A DNA stretch of 36,498 bases from Albifimbria verrucaria (GCA_020081605.1 JAHREC010000034.1:1-36498), one strand, 5' to 3'; numbered from the stretch's first letter, positions 1 to 11,153 are shown. Made by a program: numbers and translations. Notes: a model not told the origin generated them from the sequence alone.

Positions 1-1071
1 TGGTATAATTGGAATGATATCCGAAGTTTCTTTAGGAGTTGATGATGAACCATTGGAGCCCATGTCAAGCTCTTCCGTGCAGTATGGTGAATTTGCCGGC
101 ATTGAAGCGGCTGCACATCTGCAACACAAATTCATGATGCACAGGTTTTTGTCGCTTGAGCTCCGTTCCTTTTCAGGGCAATGTAGTTGATGCCGCCTAA
201 TGGCATACAAACGTCGACCGTTTCCCTCAATAAATATGCGCTATAAACTTACGGGTGAGGCAACAACTATCGTCAACTTTTGTTCTCTGACGGCCATTTC
301 TGGACGCTTGATCACCTCTAGAAGGTGTGCATAGCTACTGTACACAGCCTGTTGGATAATTGAGAACTTGAGCGATATTTACAGTACTTGTGTTGTGAGT
401 TCCAGCACCGACACATTGATTGTCAACGCGAATTACACCAGCTTGGCCCACTGCATCACGTTATGAAAAGAGAGAGGCGGGCAGGTTCAGAACATTGAGT
501 CGGCTCGGGAAAACGATAAGCAGATATCTCCACTTTACTCTGAGAGTGGAGTTCCGTTCCCGCTAGCTTCAATGTTTCGAGGCCAGACAATGGACGGAGT
601 ACTTCAAGCACTGCTTTGAGAACTGCCATCATTCTCGATGTCACATGGCATAGCCATTCTTCTCGTCATGTATATGGCAATATTCATCTTCATCATATAC
701 CTAACGATAGTGAGAATTACCCACCAAGACACGCGATAAACAAACCGTACTTTACTTTGCCCTTCGAGGAAACTTCGAATGCCAGCAACCCACCATGTTG
801 TCATCCAAACTGATGGAGTGGAACGGATCTGGCAATGGCTTGAATCAGCAACAGTGGAGTTCTCGTTAGATATTTCGCTCTCGCGGTCTTAGTCATTGTA
901 ACGAAGAGAGAATCGGTAAAGAGAAAAGTCTATAAATAGTCTAACCCGCTTTCTCGATACTTTCTTGACCTGGCATCTCTTTGTACACACTTCAATGATT
1001 CACATTTCACGCGTACAAGGTTCAGTAGGCGCTCCCACAATTGAGGTCTCCATCCAAGACCTTACGCAACA
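1..1071. other. Left edge, no gene recognised
   Basis: No convincing coding region is seen; the open frames here are short, mutually overlapping and without any recognisable motif. The right end holds a TATA-like element (931-937) that probably serves the downstream membrane-protein gene. Confidence 0.5.
931..937 (+). promoter_or_regulatory. TATA-box-like element
   Basis: The string TATAAAT lies 135 bp upstream of the ATG at 1072, a plausible core-promoter position for a filamentous fungus with a long 5' leader. It rests on motif and position only. Confidence 0.35.
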
Positions 1072-1553
1072 ATGTCCTTCACTTCAATGGTTTCTATTCA
1101 TCACACGATCCCATTCGTCATTCTCTTCTTAATGGCCATTATCAGCATCAACTTCGCCAACGCGTATCTGGCACTTACTCTGCGCAACCGAGTGAGGCCA
1201 GCCGACATCAGCACTACTGACGATACTCTTTATCATGATTTTCGGATACTTCAAAGTGACATCGCCAGGGACATGACAATAGCAGCTATATTCACCTCGA
1301 TATACACCATGTATGGAGCGCTAAAAGACTTCTTTCGCGGGAGTCGTCGCGATCGATGCACGGTGCATCACAAGCTATCCTGTGTCTGGTTATACTTATC
1401 ATCTGGGCTGTCACCACCAGTCGCCTTTATGGTTTCTGGAGTTCTTTCATTAAGTCAGGGACCAGTAACAGCCTCATATACTACGCCATAATTTACCATG
1501 GAATAGTCGCCATGTCAGCATATGGTTCTTTTTTCTCTTGGCTACTATACTAG
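1072..1553 (+). CDS. Small four-helix membrane protein, frameshifted
   Basis: The ATG at 1072 opens a protein with a hydrophobic helix near residues 8-33 and a second near 65-80. The reading frame then runs off into non-hydrophobic sequence, while the frame one base earlier carries two more helices (roughly 1374-1440 and 1470-1550) and ends at a stop at 1551-1553. The switch can be placed at the GGG run at 1339-1341: one extra G would join the frames, and 482 nt plus one base is 161 codons. I see no intron at the junction. The product would be a ~160-residue four-TM protein with no motif I recognise, MARVEL-like in general topology only. Function unknown. A TATA-like element lies upstream. 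Confidence 0.55.
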
Positions 1554-1704
1554 CTGCTGTTCATTTCCTGGTATAAGAATATTTTAAAACCCATTTGCGT
1601 GGAAGGGTTGTTGAGGTCGAATGGGTTGTAAAGGACTGAGGCCTAGAGGTTTGTAAGAGGACACGGACAAGGAGTGGTTTTAAAGTTACAGTACAGTAGT
1701 AAAT

Positions 1705-2180
1705 TCAGTCAAATTGGGATTGTTCCAGTGTCCAACGGATTGATGTCGTTGAAAGTGACGCGCCTTTATTCGACGTGCATTGGGCGCTTTCTGAGACGTT
1801 CGTATTAGGTTGCCACTGTTCAGGACTAATTTCAATAGATTATGAAAGGTCTTTTGCATCGAACCATTGTAGGTGACACGCTTGCTCTGAAATTGGGTTC
1901 TGAACACTGCCTCCTTGACGAAGAACCCCATTAATCATTTTGAGCGCTCCCGTAACTTCATTTTGACTATATCGATCTATGTCATCTTGTGGCGATGCTA
2001 GTGAGGTTTGCTTCTCGGCCTGTGTTGGCGGCGCCGTCTCTGATGAAAGCTCATCAGATCTATTGGGCACTTGGTTCCCCGAGATCAAGACAGAGCTCGG
2101 TCCAGCGTCTGAATAATGGCATTGCTTGGGAGCAGTTTCAACTTACGAATGCAAGGCCAAGATGCCGATTTTGAAGGCAT
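1705..2180 (-). pseudogene. Small hydrophilic hypothetical with in-frame TAA
   Basis: Read on the minus strand, an ATG at 2180 starts a 12-codon exon that ends at a perfect GTAAGT donor (intron 2070-2146, 77 nt). The second exon encodes an acidic/polar stretch rich in S, Q, E and N, interrupted by a TAA near 1841, then continues in the same frame with the same composition to a TGA at 1705-1707. Total exon length is 399 nt, exactly 133 codons. The TAA would be CAA before a single C-to-T change. No domain is recognised. Alternatively the TAA is the true end and the downstream reading is chance. Confidence 0.35.
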
Positions 2181-2736
2181 GAAAATAGTATCGAATTGAA
2201 ATAATGACGACGTTGCCGTACTCAGTATTCAAGTCAAGTCATGTCATACTCTTTTGAACAGAGGGCTTACGAGACAGGAAAAGCCCGAGAAATATGTATC
2301 ACGCCTGACTAGATGTGCCTTCATGAAGATACCCATATTGTGGCCTCGAATTCACTTGCTTCTTACTTGCTGTACTCTAATTGAACGTTGCCACATTCGC
2401 GTCAAATCTCCAGTCAATTTCCATCATGGGCCACTATGACTTTTCATGCCGCGTTCCGTCTTAGTACTGTGCAGTACATCTTCACAAAAATTCTGGATTG
2501 TTTAGACCATGGCCAAAAACTGACGTGTTTGATCGCTCAAGGTCGGAGAAGCAAGCTTCAAACTGTGTAAGTGGACAAGGGCACTAGGACAGGAAATTTA
2601 GTTCAATCCCTTCTACTGACCAGGTCCGTGATAAGAAAGTCCTTCCGCATACAGTAAGAAGGCGAAATATCTATCTCGAATCTGCCACACGCAAGGAATT
2701 TAAAGTACACAAAGTTTCGTGTCGACGTCCCTAGAG
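2181..2736. other. Intergenic, no gene recognised
   Basis: Short overlapping frames of no recognisable content. The stretch separates the small minus-strand hypothetical from the SKP1/F-box-like locus and presumably contains both promoters, but no core element stands out. Confidence 0.4.
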
Positions 2737-3827
2737 ATGAAGCAGCAGGTCGTACCTGGAGCTAATGACGGGCAAAAGTTCTTGGTAGATCCAGAAATCT
2801 TGAAGAGCAAGCTCGGGGATAACCTTATTAATATACTCCCGGAGGATTCACAAACCCAGGCTATTCCGTTACCCGAAATTCGTGGTCATGTAGTAGAAAC
2901 AATACTTAACTGGTGTCAAGAGCTATCTTGTCTAGATCGAGGATACCGCCCGGAAAGCTCGCTGACTGGCACCGCGCCTCGCTGCCCAAAGATAAAGAGC
3001 AATTAGCGGAGATTATAAAAGCGGCTAATTTTCTTGAAATTGGAGCCCTGATCCATATCAGCGCCCAAAACCTGGCTGGGTTATATAAATATGGCGAAAT
3101 ACTCAACGACAGGTCTTTTGAGCACGTTACAGAAACTGCCACAGGAGATTCAGAATATAATCGTTCAATGTATCCCACCACTCGCACTTAAGAAAATAGC
3201 CGGCCAGGGGCTTATCAGCTTAACACACGAACAACAGATTCATAACCATATTTGGACCTCCATCATGAAGAAGGATGACTGGTATGAAGCAGCCTTAGCT
3301 TTAGGGGCTAACCCCATCCTTGTTGGGGTAGACCTGGAGAAGAAAGCTTATGAAGTTAGCAAGAGAATAAGAGAACCAAGAAAATCTGCTTTTAATATAC
3401 AGAAAGAAGAAAGCCATGTATACTTGGTCCTCAGCTCGATGGATTGGGAAGGAGATCTGAGCCAGACCTGTGGCGACATCAGGGATTATCTGCAAGAGTT
3501 TAGATTCGACTCTTCGACAAGCGAATGTCGAATGAAGGGTTCCAATACAACTTTGAACATATGGGAAGCACATCGTGGACAGGAGTCTCTGAAGTGGTTG
3601 ATGTGGACAACAAGCTGGTGAGTGGATCAGCCGATGGTGTCAGGACCACCGCTCTTCTCTACCTAACAAGTCCCATCATTCGCCGACTTCAGAGCCGACA
3701 ACCACCGATCGGAAGGGTGACAGTACTATGCACAGATTGCGTATACTATGGAAAGGCTCAAACATGGGTGACTATAGAGAAAGAAACGGGCTATCGAAAG
3801 GATGTTCCCTTTCGCGGGGACTCGTAG
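2737..3827 (+). pseudogene. SKP1-like domain followed by F-box-like protein, frameshifted
   Basis: The first ~65 codons (2737-2920) resemble the SKP1 BTB/POZ fold: a DGQKF..D strand, an IPLPEI segment and the helix ETILNWCQ, which parallels the KVIEWCE helix of SKP1. The next part, one frame back (about 2935-3085), matches the SKP1 C-terminal helices: D-W-x-x-x-x-L then an AEIIKAANFLEIGAL helix, compare the family's LILAANYLDI. From 3091 another frame encodes an F-box-like helix (LQKLPQEIQNIIVQCIPP) followed by IW..I.K.D.WY..AL.LGANP..VG.DL, a pattern of fungal F-box proteins. The tail continues one frame back from about 3500 to a stop at 3825-3827 (YNFEHM, RRLQSRQPP). SKP1 is the adaptor that binds F-box subunits in SCF ubiquitin ligases. 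Either two fragments abut, or this is a SKP1-F-box fusion; adding four bases gives 365 codons. An ATG at 3091 could also start a separate F-box gene. Confidence 0.55.
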
Positions 3828-4409
3828 ATCGATATTGGGATGTTGGGGCAAGGAAGCTGTATACGGGCTGAATTATTGTTTCTAAATTTCAAAAGTAGAG
3901 TATATGCCGACGATTTCGTTATTTGAGAAGCCAAGCTACCCTTTCCTTGCTGTATTACTACGAGTACCTCTCTTTGCCCAGTTCCATAGGCCAAAACTGT
4001 AATATTCTGCTTTAGCAGCTGTCAACAATATTTGAGTTAAGGCAGAGTACCAAATAGTCATATTCTGGTGCGGCTAGTCTCAATGAGATAGTTTCATGAT
4101 CGAAATCAGCAAACGTGTAATGCCGAGAGCAAAGGGAGCCTGGATCCGGGTTAGTCTCCCAGGCAGGTTTGTGCTCTTATTGGATCCCAACACTTCCAAA
4201 CCTCTTCCTCGTTTTATGCATCGTTCATAATCCTGGGACTTGATTATTCCTCCTCCGATGATTTAATGGCGACGATCAAATACTAAGACTTTAAATTACC
4301 CGCTGCCATTTGTGAAAGCCATCTTCTCTCCATTGCTTGTCTCATTCCCTCGCTCGATGACCACAATTTCGCCCTGTTGGCCTAATCATCTTTCACCGGC
4401 AGTACCGTT
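3828..4409. other. Intergenic upstream of the DUF7918 gene
   Basis: AT-rich, no coding signal on either strand. The last ~150 bp should hold the promoter of the gene at 4410. Confidence 0.45.
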
Positions 4410-5624
4410 ATGGCAATACTTGACGAGCTCGGGATCGAGGCCACGATTGTGGTGGATGATGCCGCTTTGGTCGAGTACGATGACCTGGAATCGGAGAACA
4501 CTGACGACCACCCAACCTTGCGCTCTCACAGATACGTGGCCTCACAAGACAACAAGCAGTTCTCCATCAACATCACCGCTACGAAAGACTTTAAGTGGGC
4601 AAACCAAGCCGTCAACTTTGGACTCAGTTTTGAGGTCTTTGTCGATGGAAGACAGATCGACTGCCCTGTTGCTAGACCGGAGGATCTTGAGTACGGGTCC
4701 TTCAGCTATCAGATAAACGGCAGGACAGAGAAGAGCCCTGATGGTGAATTCATTATATTGCGAAAATGCTGCTTTTCTCCCGTCTCGCTCGGTAGGCCTT
4801 CATCCATGGCTGCGCAGAGCTTATGTTGCAGTAACACTCTGACAAAGTCAACAGCGGATCAGACAGACGAGGCCATGATGAGCGAATACTCGCAAAACCG
4901 AAGGGACATTGGGTTGATTCGTGTGCTAGTCTTTAGAGAGAAGATATTAGCCGAAGCTGAGTCTCCAACAGAGCGTGACGGCTCGCCATATCTACCCTCG
5001 AGACTTTCGATCCTTCCAGAAACCGTGAGGTTAGCCGAAGAAGACATCAAAGGCACGACCGTCTCTCATGTCACTCTGTGAGTTTGGTACCAGTGAACAA
5101 GGGAGCTGGCCCGCTAAACATCACTCTAGCTTCTCTCCGGGAGTCGATGTGACCGAACAATTCCTCAACTTTGTTGACACCGACACACTTGATACATTTC
5201 CCTTGGCCGAGTTCTGCTTTAAATATAGATCTCAAGGTAGCTCTCAGATGAAATCTCGTTGATCACATGCACTGTTAACACACTTAGAAACATTAGAAGC
5301 CCTGTTTTCGTCTCGACGACCAACTAACCTCGATAACTGTGACGCTTGGTCCACCATGAAACTTGACCAACTACCCAAGAGCGAGATTCTGAGATTGGCA
5401 ATGGAACGCCTGAAGCAAATGGTGCGTGCGCTAGGTGCATATGAAGTACCAAAAATGCCCAATCAAGTGACGACGCTGACGCAAAACAGCAGGGAGTTGT
5501 CAAAGCTGAACTCGACCAGCAGACCGGGATCAAACGCAAAATTAGCGACTTAAATGAGGCAACGGACATGCCAGATGACAGGGAGAGTAAGCGAGTAATT
5601 GTTGATCTAGCGGATGACGTTTAG
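4410..5624 (+). CDS. DUF7918-type fungal protein, five exons, intact
   Basis: The N-terminus MAILDELGIEATIVVDDAAL, followed by EYDDLE, a YVASQDNKQF strand, KDFKW and FEVFVDGRQID, is characteristic of the fungal DUF7918 family. Four introns can be placed: 4792-4854 (63 nt, in frame and stop-free, CTGAC branch), 5078-5129 (GTGAGT donor), 5237-5287 and 5422-5489 (GTGCGT donor). Exons sum to 981 nt, giving 326 residues. The family core resumes after intron 1 as a basic/acidic linker and GLIRVLVFREK, and after intron 2 as PLAEFCFKYRS. The last residues (VIVDLADDV) look like a SUMO-interacting motif: hydrophobic core followed by acids. Biochemical function is unknown. It is one of few genes here with no frame error. 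Confidence 0.85.
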
Positions 5625-5670
5625 TTCAATTGACTATCTGCTATTATAAGATTCATTAAAATAGCTCCTT

Positions 5671-6576
5671 CTATCTACGCTGCCCCTCCACAAATAATCC
5701 TGCAAGTTGGAAGTGATGCCGGGCACTTGCCTGTTGAGACCCTACCACTCCCATGCACCTGCCCAGAAAGCCTTCAAAGTCATCCTGACCAAGATTCTTG
5801 CATTCTTCCAGGCGTTCCTCAACAAATTCATTCAATCCGTACATCAATCTTCCAACTGGATTCAGATCCGCCGAGTCTGGTGGTAGAAGAAGTAGCTTAA
5901 TACCCGCAGCGGCACACAACAGTTCAACCTTTTCCTTGTTATGGCATGGAGTATCATCCATCACAAGGACGGATTTTGGTGCGGGCCATCTCTCACAGTA
6001 GCATAAGAGCTGCTTGATGAAATCCTCAAAGATTGCAGCTGTGACGGAACCTTTGAAGCAACGCGAGAAGAGAACGCCATCCTGAGTGTATGCTGGAATA
6101 ATCTGGTAACTGATCTTTGCCCTGTCGCATGCGACCCAGTCGTTCCTCCGTCTCTCCTTGTTCGCTTCATATTCAGACTGATCGACAAAGACAAGCTGTT
6201 TAGTCTCGTATCGGGACAGCCGATACAAATACAGGCTCCGTAGCTCAGCGTCTTGTCGTCTTGCTACACGGCGGTGATTCTTCTTCGACCGGTCGATGGC
6301 CCTGAGAGCCCGATTGATGCCGGATACTGAAACCGACACGCCGGTGACTTTGTATAGAAAGCTGATCATCTCATCATGAGACATCGTTGGGTCGTTGATC
6401 ATCTCGTCTCGCAAGACGTCCTGTTGATATGGAGTGAGACGCTTCTGCCGCCGAACTTGAGCATTTTCAGGTGGTGTTTTGCGGATCTTGGTGTGTCGAG
6501 GTCTTCCTCGTTGCGAATTAGCGCTGCACACAATAGTGTCTTTCACCTTGGCCGGCGTTGAAATGACTCGGCCCAT
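5671..6576 (-). pseudogene. Tc1/mariner-like DDE transposase relic
   Basis: The 301-residue frame shows the fungal mariner-type layout: a short N-terminal HTH remnant (residues ~1-30), a second basic/HTH region (KRLTPYQQDVLRDEM, ~46-60), then the RNase H-like core. First catalytic Asp is D132 in VFVDQSEYEAN (family usually DESG), the second D207 in LVMDDTPCHN (usually MDNASFH). The third should be a Glu in NPIEE; here the block reads ADLNPVGRLM with Gly at residue 242, so the triad is broken. The conserved QIIPAYTQDGVLFSRCF and FEDFIKQLL blocks are well preserved. The N-terminus is shorter than usual, and I found no terminal inverted repeats or TA duplication. Probably an immobile remnant. 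Confidence 0.85.
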
Positions 6577-6896
6577 TGCATCGATATGAGTTCGCTTGAG
6601 GAATTTGCCGGTGTGGTGTTATGCATTATGCAGCGATTGCCAGGTCCCTCTTTAGACTTACATTTCGTGTCGTTCAACAAAAACTGTTGATTTTCTGCCA
6701 TATGTCTACGAATGACACATCCAAGTCCTAGACCACATACATCCATTTTCTGACTTGCCACCATCTGGTCTTTTCGGCTTTGATGAGAACTAGTGAATGA
6801 CAGCACAGTCACATACTGTAAATTTGCGTGTCGCCAATTCCAATGAATAAAAATATGTGTTTCTACAGTATATACACGGATCGGGCATGATTGCAC

Positions 6897-7583
6897 ATAT
6901 TGTGTTTGATCTAGCCGAATATATATTTACAATTGGAGGCTGGATGTAATCACTAAGAGGATTTTAGCTTATGATACTCACAGGGTCATGGATTCTCGTA
7001 GTCTATTTCAACCGGACATATGGGCCTAAGGAACATTCTATTGCTTTCCATCAATGGAACTGGCAGGTTCCATCGGCCAGTTGTTTCTCTTTTCCCCACC
7101 TGATGGATGAGAAAGCCAGCATACAGCAGGCTCAAGGAAGTGTCGCAGACTGAGCGATTCATTACAGTACCAAATCAAATGCCAGTAATCACGCTGTTTC
7201 CGTTTATGGGATCATAGGTGGTACTGATGGGCTACTCGCTGTAGGGTCAAAGGATTGATCTAGCCAGTTGAGTTGACAAAGAAACAGCCCTTAGTGGCTA
7301 CGGCGGATGTCGCATGCGGAAAAGCATTGCGGTATTAACACACTGTGACTGATGATCAGGATATATGTGTGACGTCTTGCATTGGGAGCAACGTCGGCGT
7401 GACACTGTCAAATAAATATATGAAGGCTCGGAGTTGGATTATTAGGAGTTAATGTTACCTCTATCAGGAATATCAACCCAATAAGCTTGTGACATGGTCT
7501 ATTCAAATCTCTGAGATCTATCAATAAGAGACCTAGTCGATGTATATTGGTGCTGTGACTACCTCTGAGGTCATGTCAGCATA
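6897..7583. other. Intergenic right of the transposase
   Basis: No gene recognised. I looked for a terminal inverted repeat matching sequence left of the transposase stop and found none. Confidence 0.4.
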
Positions 7584-8064
7584 ATGCAATCAGACCGAGT
7601 CGACTATAAAGACGGCATCGAAGATAGTGTGAGGTCGAGGAGGCTGCTTCATTCATACAGCCAGTCGGCAGGATCACTCTCTTACGATGGCACGGGAGGC
7701 CAGAAAACCCAGGATTTCGACTGGAGGAAAGCCCCAGACGGAAACTAGTGGTGAGTTCCATCTGTCAATCGAATCCAACTTCTTGAGGATATACTTACAG
7801 TATAAAGCCCAAGACTCTCGGTTCAAGTCTAAACCGAGCAAGTCGGACCAAACCACAGCAAAATTCTGACTCAAAGGTGCAAGCAAGACAACCACAAGCA
7901 AAAAAGCACCGGTTTATGATCGTATCAAGTACGCTCTTCGATCGGCCAAAAAGAAGCCAACAGATCAACCCTTCACTCAGCCTCCTTCGGTGTCACAAAA
8001 TTACAATCTGGACAATCAACCCGAGTGTCCTAGTCAGAACCGGAATAAGCAAGAAGGTTCATGA
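7584..8064 (+). pseudogene. Small Lys/Ser/Gln-rich hypothetical with in-frame TGA
   Basis: An ATG at 7584 opens a polar reading frame (MQSDRVDYKDGIEDS..., ...KTQDFDWRKAPDG) that reaches a clean intron at 7751-7800 (GTGAGT donor, TTACAG acceptor). The exon frame closes only if one A is added to the AAA at 7743-7745. The second exon is Lys/Ser/Thr/Gln-rich, is interrupted by a TGA near 7868, continues in frame (SKKAPVYDRIKYALRSAKKK...), and stops at 8062-8064. With that base the total is 144 codons. The TGA would be CGA before one C-to-T change. No signal peptide or domain is seen. The composition suggests a disordered, possibly nucleic-acid-binding protein, but function is unknown. Confidence 0.4.
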
Positions 8065-8633
8065 TACATGTTTGCTTAGCCGTCAAACTCTGGTGTACGC
8101 CGGAAATTGATAAAATGATTGGCGGCCGTGGGAAGAACGAGTCCATTCACGCCAAGGGTCACATCAAAGAGACCTCTTACTTTCTACCCATCAGAGAAAT
8201 TATTTGTCTTCATAGCAGATGAGACAAAATGTCACAAGTTTACCATCACTCTCTCAATACTCTGTACTTGGGCTCCGACCTTGAGCTCCTGATAGCGTTT
8301 GAGTCATTCTTTCTCTCGGTTACTATAATAGCTCCTGTTATTTTCTTGCCTCAAGAACATTCTATGATGTAATTAAAATGAAAGGCTGTCAATATCAAAT
8401 GGATGGCAGGGGACCAAGCTCGGTGTTTCAAGAGTTGACAATCCACAACATAGAAGGCGCTCTTGAATTAAGAACATAGTTGAACCAATGCAACATCAAA
8501 TATGTAATCTACCAAACCAGTGGAAACCCCTTACTTTTTCCGGTGCCGAGGGCATACACGCTGGCAGGGCAACTATGTTACCCTCTCTTTCACATGTTGT
8601 GAGAGTTCATTGGGTTTCCCTGAACCCTCGTGC
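8065..8633. other. Intergenic, no gene recognised
   Basis: Nothing coding recognised on either strand. It lies between the 3' ends of two convergent genes. Confidence 0.4.
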
Positions 8634-9861
8634 TTATTGCAACCGCATGTAAAACATCGATGAGAATCTCACTTGCTCCCCGGCCTTTAGTTGCAAAATA
8701 TTGCCCCAAAGATGCCACAGCCCTACCAGTGTCTCTTCTAAAGACTTCCATGACATCTCCAGTCTCCAAGAGTAATCCGTATACTCTACTGACACGTCTG
8801 AAGGTAGCTGTAAACCCTTACTCTGGTAATAGAATAGAAACCTTTCCTCGTCACTCTCTATACGAGAAAAAGGTGACATTTCAACGACGAGTATCGATTT
8901 CATTTTCTTGGTTTCACAAATGGCCTCGTGGATTTCTGAATGCCCATGTTGTGCTAGCCGCCGAAGCCAGGCATCTAGACCTGAGCTCTCTAGGTCAATA
9001 AGAGCTATTCTGTTCCGAAAGTCGACAACTGAACCCTCTGGAGGAGGGTCGATTGAGCTTCTCGGTAGTCTCATATCCGGTAAGGCTCCTGTAATAATAT
9101 GGATGCGTTTGACGTCCACGTGACCCTCGACATTCGCGTTCGCCTTCACTCTTGTATTGCGACAAAGTCCCATGGTATCTTCAGTATTGTATTGGAAGCC
9201 TTCTTTGGATATCGCAATCGATTCGAACATGTTTTGGCCTTGCTCCAAGCCACATATACCCTCTGGATACGTAACGTCGAGTAGCAAGACATCTTGCGGG
9301 TTTATCGGAGCCTCCACGCCTGTACCGTCGTAGGTGAGCTGCAGGAAGTTTTCGTAATCCTCTGGAAAAGAACTCAACCACGGCGTATGAACTGTAACCT
9401 GAGGCCCAAGTTTAGGCCGGGCAGGAGAGCTATCAGTCCTGCGGTTCATGCTTAATTGTTGTCACAGCCAGGAAAGAGTAGGGTTTGGTTCTGGTAGCTC
9501 TTACTCCTCAAAGCCTTTGACAACACTTCTGGAGGTGTTCTGCGGGTGGCTCGGCTGTAACTGTTCCTGGTGCTTTTGATCGACTGATCGCGCTTCGAAA
9601 CTGGGTTTCCCGTCTTTATCGTTGACGTGACCAGTCGTTGTGGGGAGTTTCGTTTTTCCATCTTGCAACAGGAGCAAACGCGCAACCACGAGATCATAAA
9701 ATCTTTCATAGATGAACGACTAGAGAAGTCAGCCTGAGCCAGTTGTAGGTGCAAGCCGCTGGTGGCAACAATTTGAGCAGGAACATGGCCCCTGAAAGGT
9801 CTCACGATTTGAAATTGCCTGCCCTCCAAAACCAGCACGTCAGGGGTATCAGCTGGTGGGT
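8634..9861 (-). CDS. Multi-exon hypothetical fungal protein
   Basis: The last exon (8634-9450) is an uninterrupted 272-codon frame beginning near an ATG at 9449. That ATG is probably internal: a GTAAGA donor and TTAAG acceptor define an intron at 9451-9504 that joins it, in frame, to an upstream exon (9505-9719: YERFYDLVVARLLLLQDG..., then a K/D/Q-rich linker). A second intron (9720-9805, GTGAGA donor, GGCTGAC branch, TTCTCTAG acceptor) joins it to a short exon encoding TPDVLVLEGRQFQI, preceded by a stop/acceptor at 9869-9871. The start codon should lie in a further exon that I could not place. I recognise no domain in the C-terminal 270 residues; no TM helix or signal peptide is evident. No frame error is seen. 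Confidence 0.6.
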
Positions 9862-9871
9862 ACCCTCTCTA

Positions 9872-10378
9872 CTCAACATCACTTTATTTGAGTGTTTTTC
9901 TTGCGTGCATAAAGTACCCCAAAAGAAGTATGGTTAGGTCTGCTGAGACCCCGAGCTATCACAATATACTCAATGAGTCGGTTTCTCAGTTGGTTTCTCT
10001 GGGCCCGTTTGCCTTAGTGGTGCCTCTTCATCCATCAAGGTGAAAGATGACAAAGGCAATCCTCCCGGACCCATTGAGTATATCGCATGGCACTTGGATG
10101 TTATGCCTTGGATGTTATGTTTGGTCCGCGACTAGTGGCCTGTAATGTGTTGTGCCCCTTAACGTGTCGTGTCCCTTAGCGTGCTGCATCCTTAGTAGGA
10201 TGCAAGATGACCTGAGCCCTGAGCATGGCAAAACACATCCCGAATTCTGACCAAAAGCTGTAAGGTAATCATGCCCATGAGCCAGTAATCAATGTTCCTT
10301 TCTCTTATTCTCGATTACCTAAGAAGCTAGACCAATTATTGCATTTAGCGGAATAACATGAGAGCTGATGGATCTGAC
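9872..10378. other. Intergenic with possible first exon
   Basis: Contains no recognised gene, though the missing first exon of the minus-strand gene to its left should fall in the first ~150 bp. Several short direct repeats (TGGATGTTATG twice near 10096-10120; GTGTCGTGTCCCTTAGCGTG-like words near 10150-10185) are visible. Confidence 0.35.
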
Positions 10379-10990
10379 TCAAAGACTAAACTGCTCTTCT
10401 TCTGATGGCCCTTCAAGCTCCACGTCAATACTCTTGACCAAATCTAACAACTCACTCAAAGCCAACTGGATGGTTTCCAATTGATTAATGCAATGTCCGG
10501 ACCTCAGAACCTCGTAAGATCCTTGCTCAATATTTTCGAGTATTCTTTTTAATGCTCTTTTGACGCCAGATACAGAGTCTGACGCCGGCTGTGAGGCTAG
10601 AGTAGCTCTCGGTCGGGTTAGACCATTGTCACGTCCTCCATCATCGTCACGTCCTCCATCATTGTCACATCCTCCATCATCATCCCAGGCACCTCCAGTC
10701 CTCGAAGCAAGAAGGCATGTGTTGAGTCCCTTTTCAATCTTTCGCAGTATATTGCCACAGTTTTCTACAGATTTTGATAGGCGATAGAGGTTCTCTTGCA
10801 TCAGGCCATCGTACTGGACATACTTGATCTGGAACCGGTTCTGATCGCTCGATCCTGCGACAAGCTTCAATCCAGCCACTGAGTCGTCGTTTTGGTTGAG
10901 GAGCTGCTCAACCTGTTCGGGTAAATTGAAAACATAGAGTTTGAAAAGCTGTAGATTCGCAATGTTCTTGTTGTAATCCTTGTTTGACAT
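10379..10990 (-). CDS. Helical hypothetical protein with DDGG hexapeptide repeat
   Basis: The frame is open upstream to 11089, but the ATG at 10990 (MSNKDYNKNIANL) is the better start: the preceding 33 codons are low quality, and this choice gives a 203-residue protein. The N-terminal ~90 residues and C-terminal ~60 residues (VKRALKRILENIEQ..., LALSELLDLVKSIDVELE) are predicted helical and amphipathic, possibly coiled coil. Between them lies a short acidic glycine repeat of the form D-D/N-D-G-G-C/R, encoded by three 18-bp units at 10628-10681. The layout (helical domain, flexible repeat, helical domain) resembles N-terminal domains of fungal STAND/NLR proteins only in a general way; I do not assign it. 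Confidence 0.6.
   Translation of the reverse strand: MSNKDYNKNIANLQLFKLYVFNLPEQVEQLLNQNDDSVAGLKLVAGSSDQNRFQIKYVQYDGLMQENLYRLSKSVENCGNILRKIEKGLNTCLLASRTGGAWDDDGGCDNDGGRDDDGGRDNGLTRPRATLASQPASDSVSGVKRALKRILENIEQGSYEVLRSGHCINQLETIQLALSELLDLVKSIDVELEGPSEEEQFSL
10628..10681. repeat. 18-bp coding minisatellite, three units
   Basis: Three units of 18 bp (consensus GTCACGTCCTCCATCATC), differing at two positions, lie in frame inside the gene above and encode the acidic Asp/Gly hexapeptides. A multiple-of-three unit lets copy number change without breaking the frame. Confidence 0.8.
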
Positions 10991-11153
10991 GGTGTCTGAG
11001 GACTGTTGTGGTGACAAGCACTTTACTAGAAACGAGGAATGGATATGAGAAGATTGACGCTGTACATAAAGATGAAGTTTTAACGCCAAAAAGAAAAGAA
11101 CAAAGATGGAGGTAGGGCCCGGTTATTAGGTCATGGTGGTATATTGCTACTTG

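Noticed and set aside
1339..1341. A short intron to explain the frame change in the 1072 gene
   Set aside because: No GT...AG pair of workable size spans the junction; a one-base change fits better.
6543..6896. 117-codon frame upstream of the transposase as its missing N-terminus
   Set aside because: It overlaps the transposase start in another frame and shows no HTH or basic pattern.
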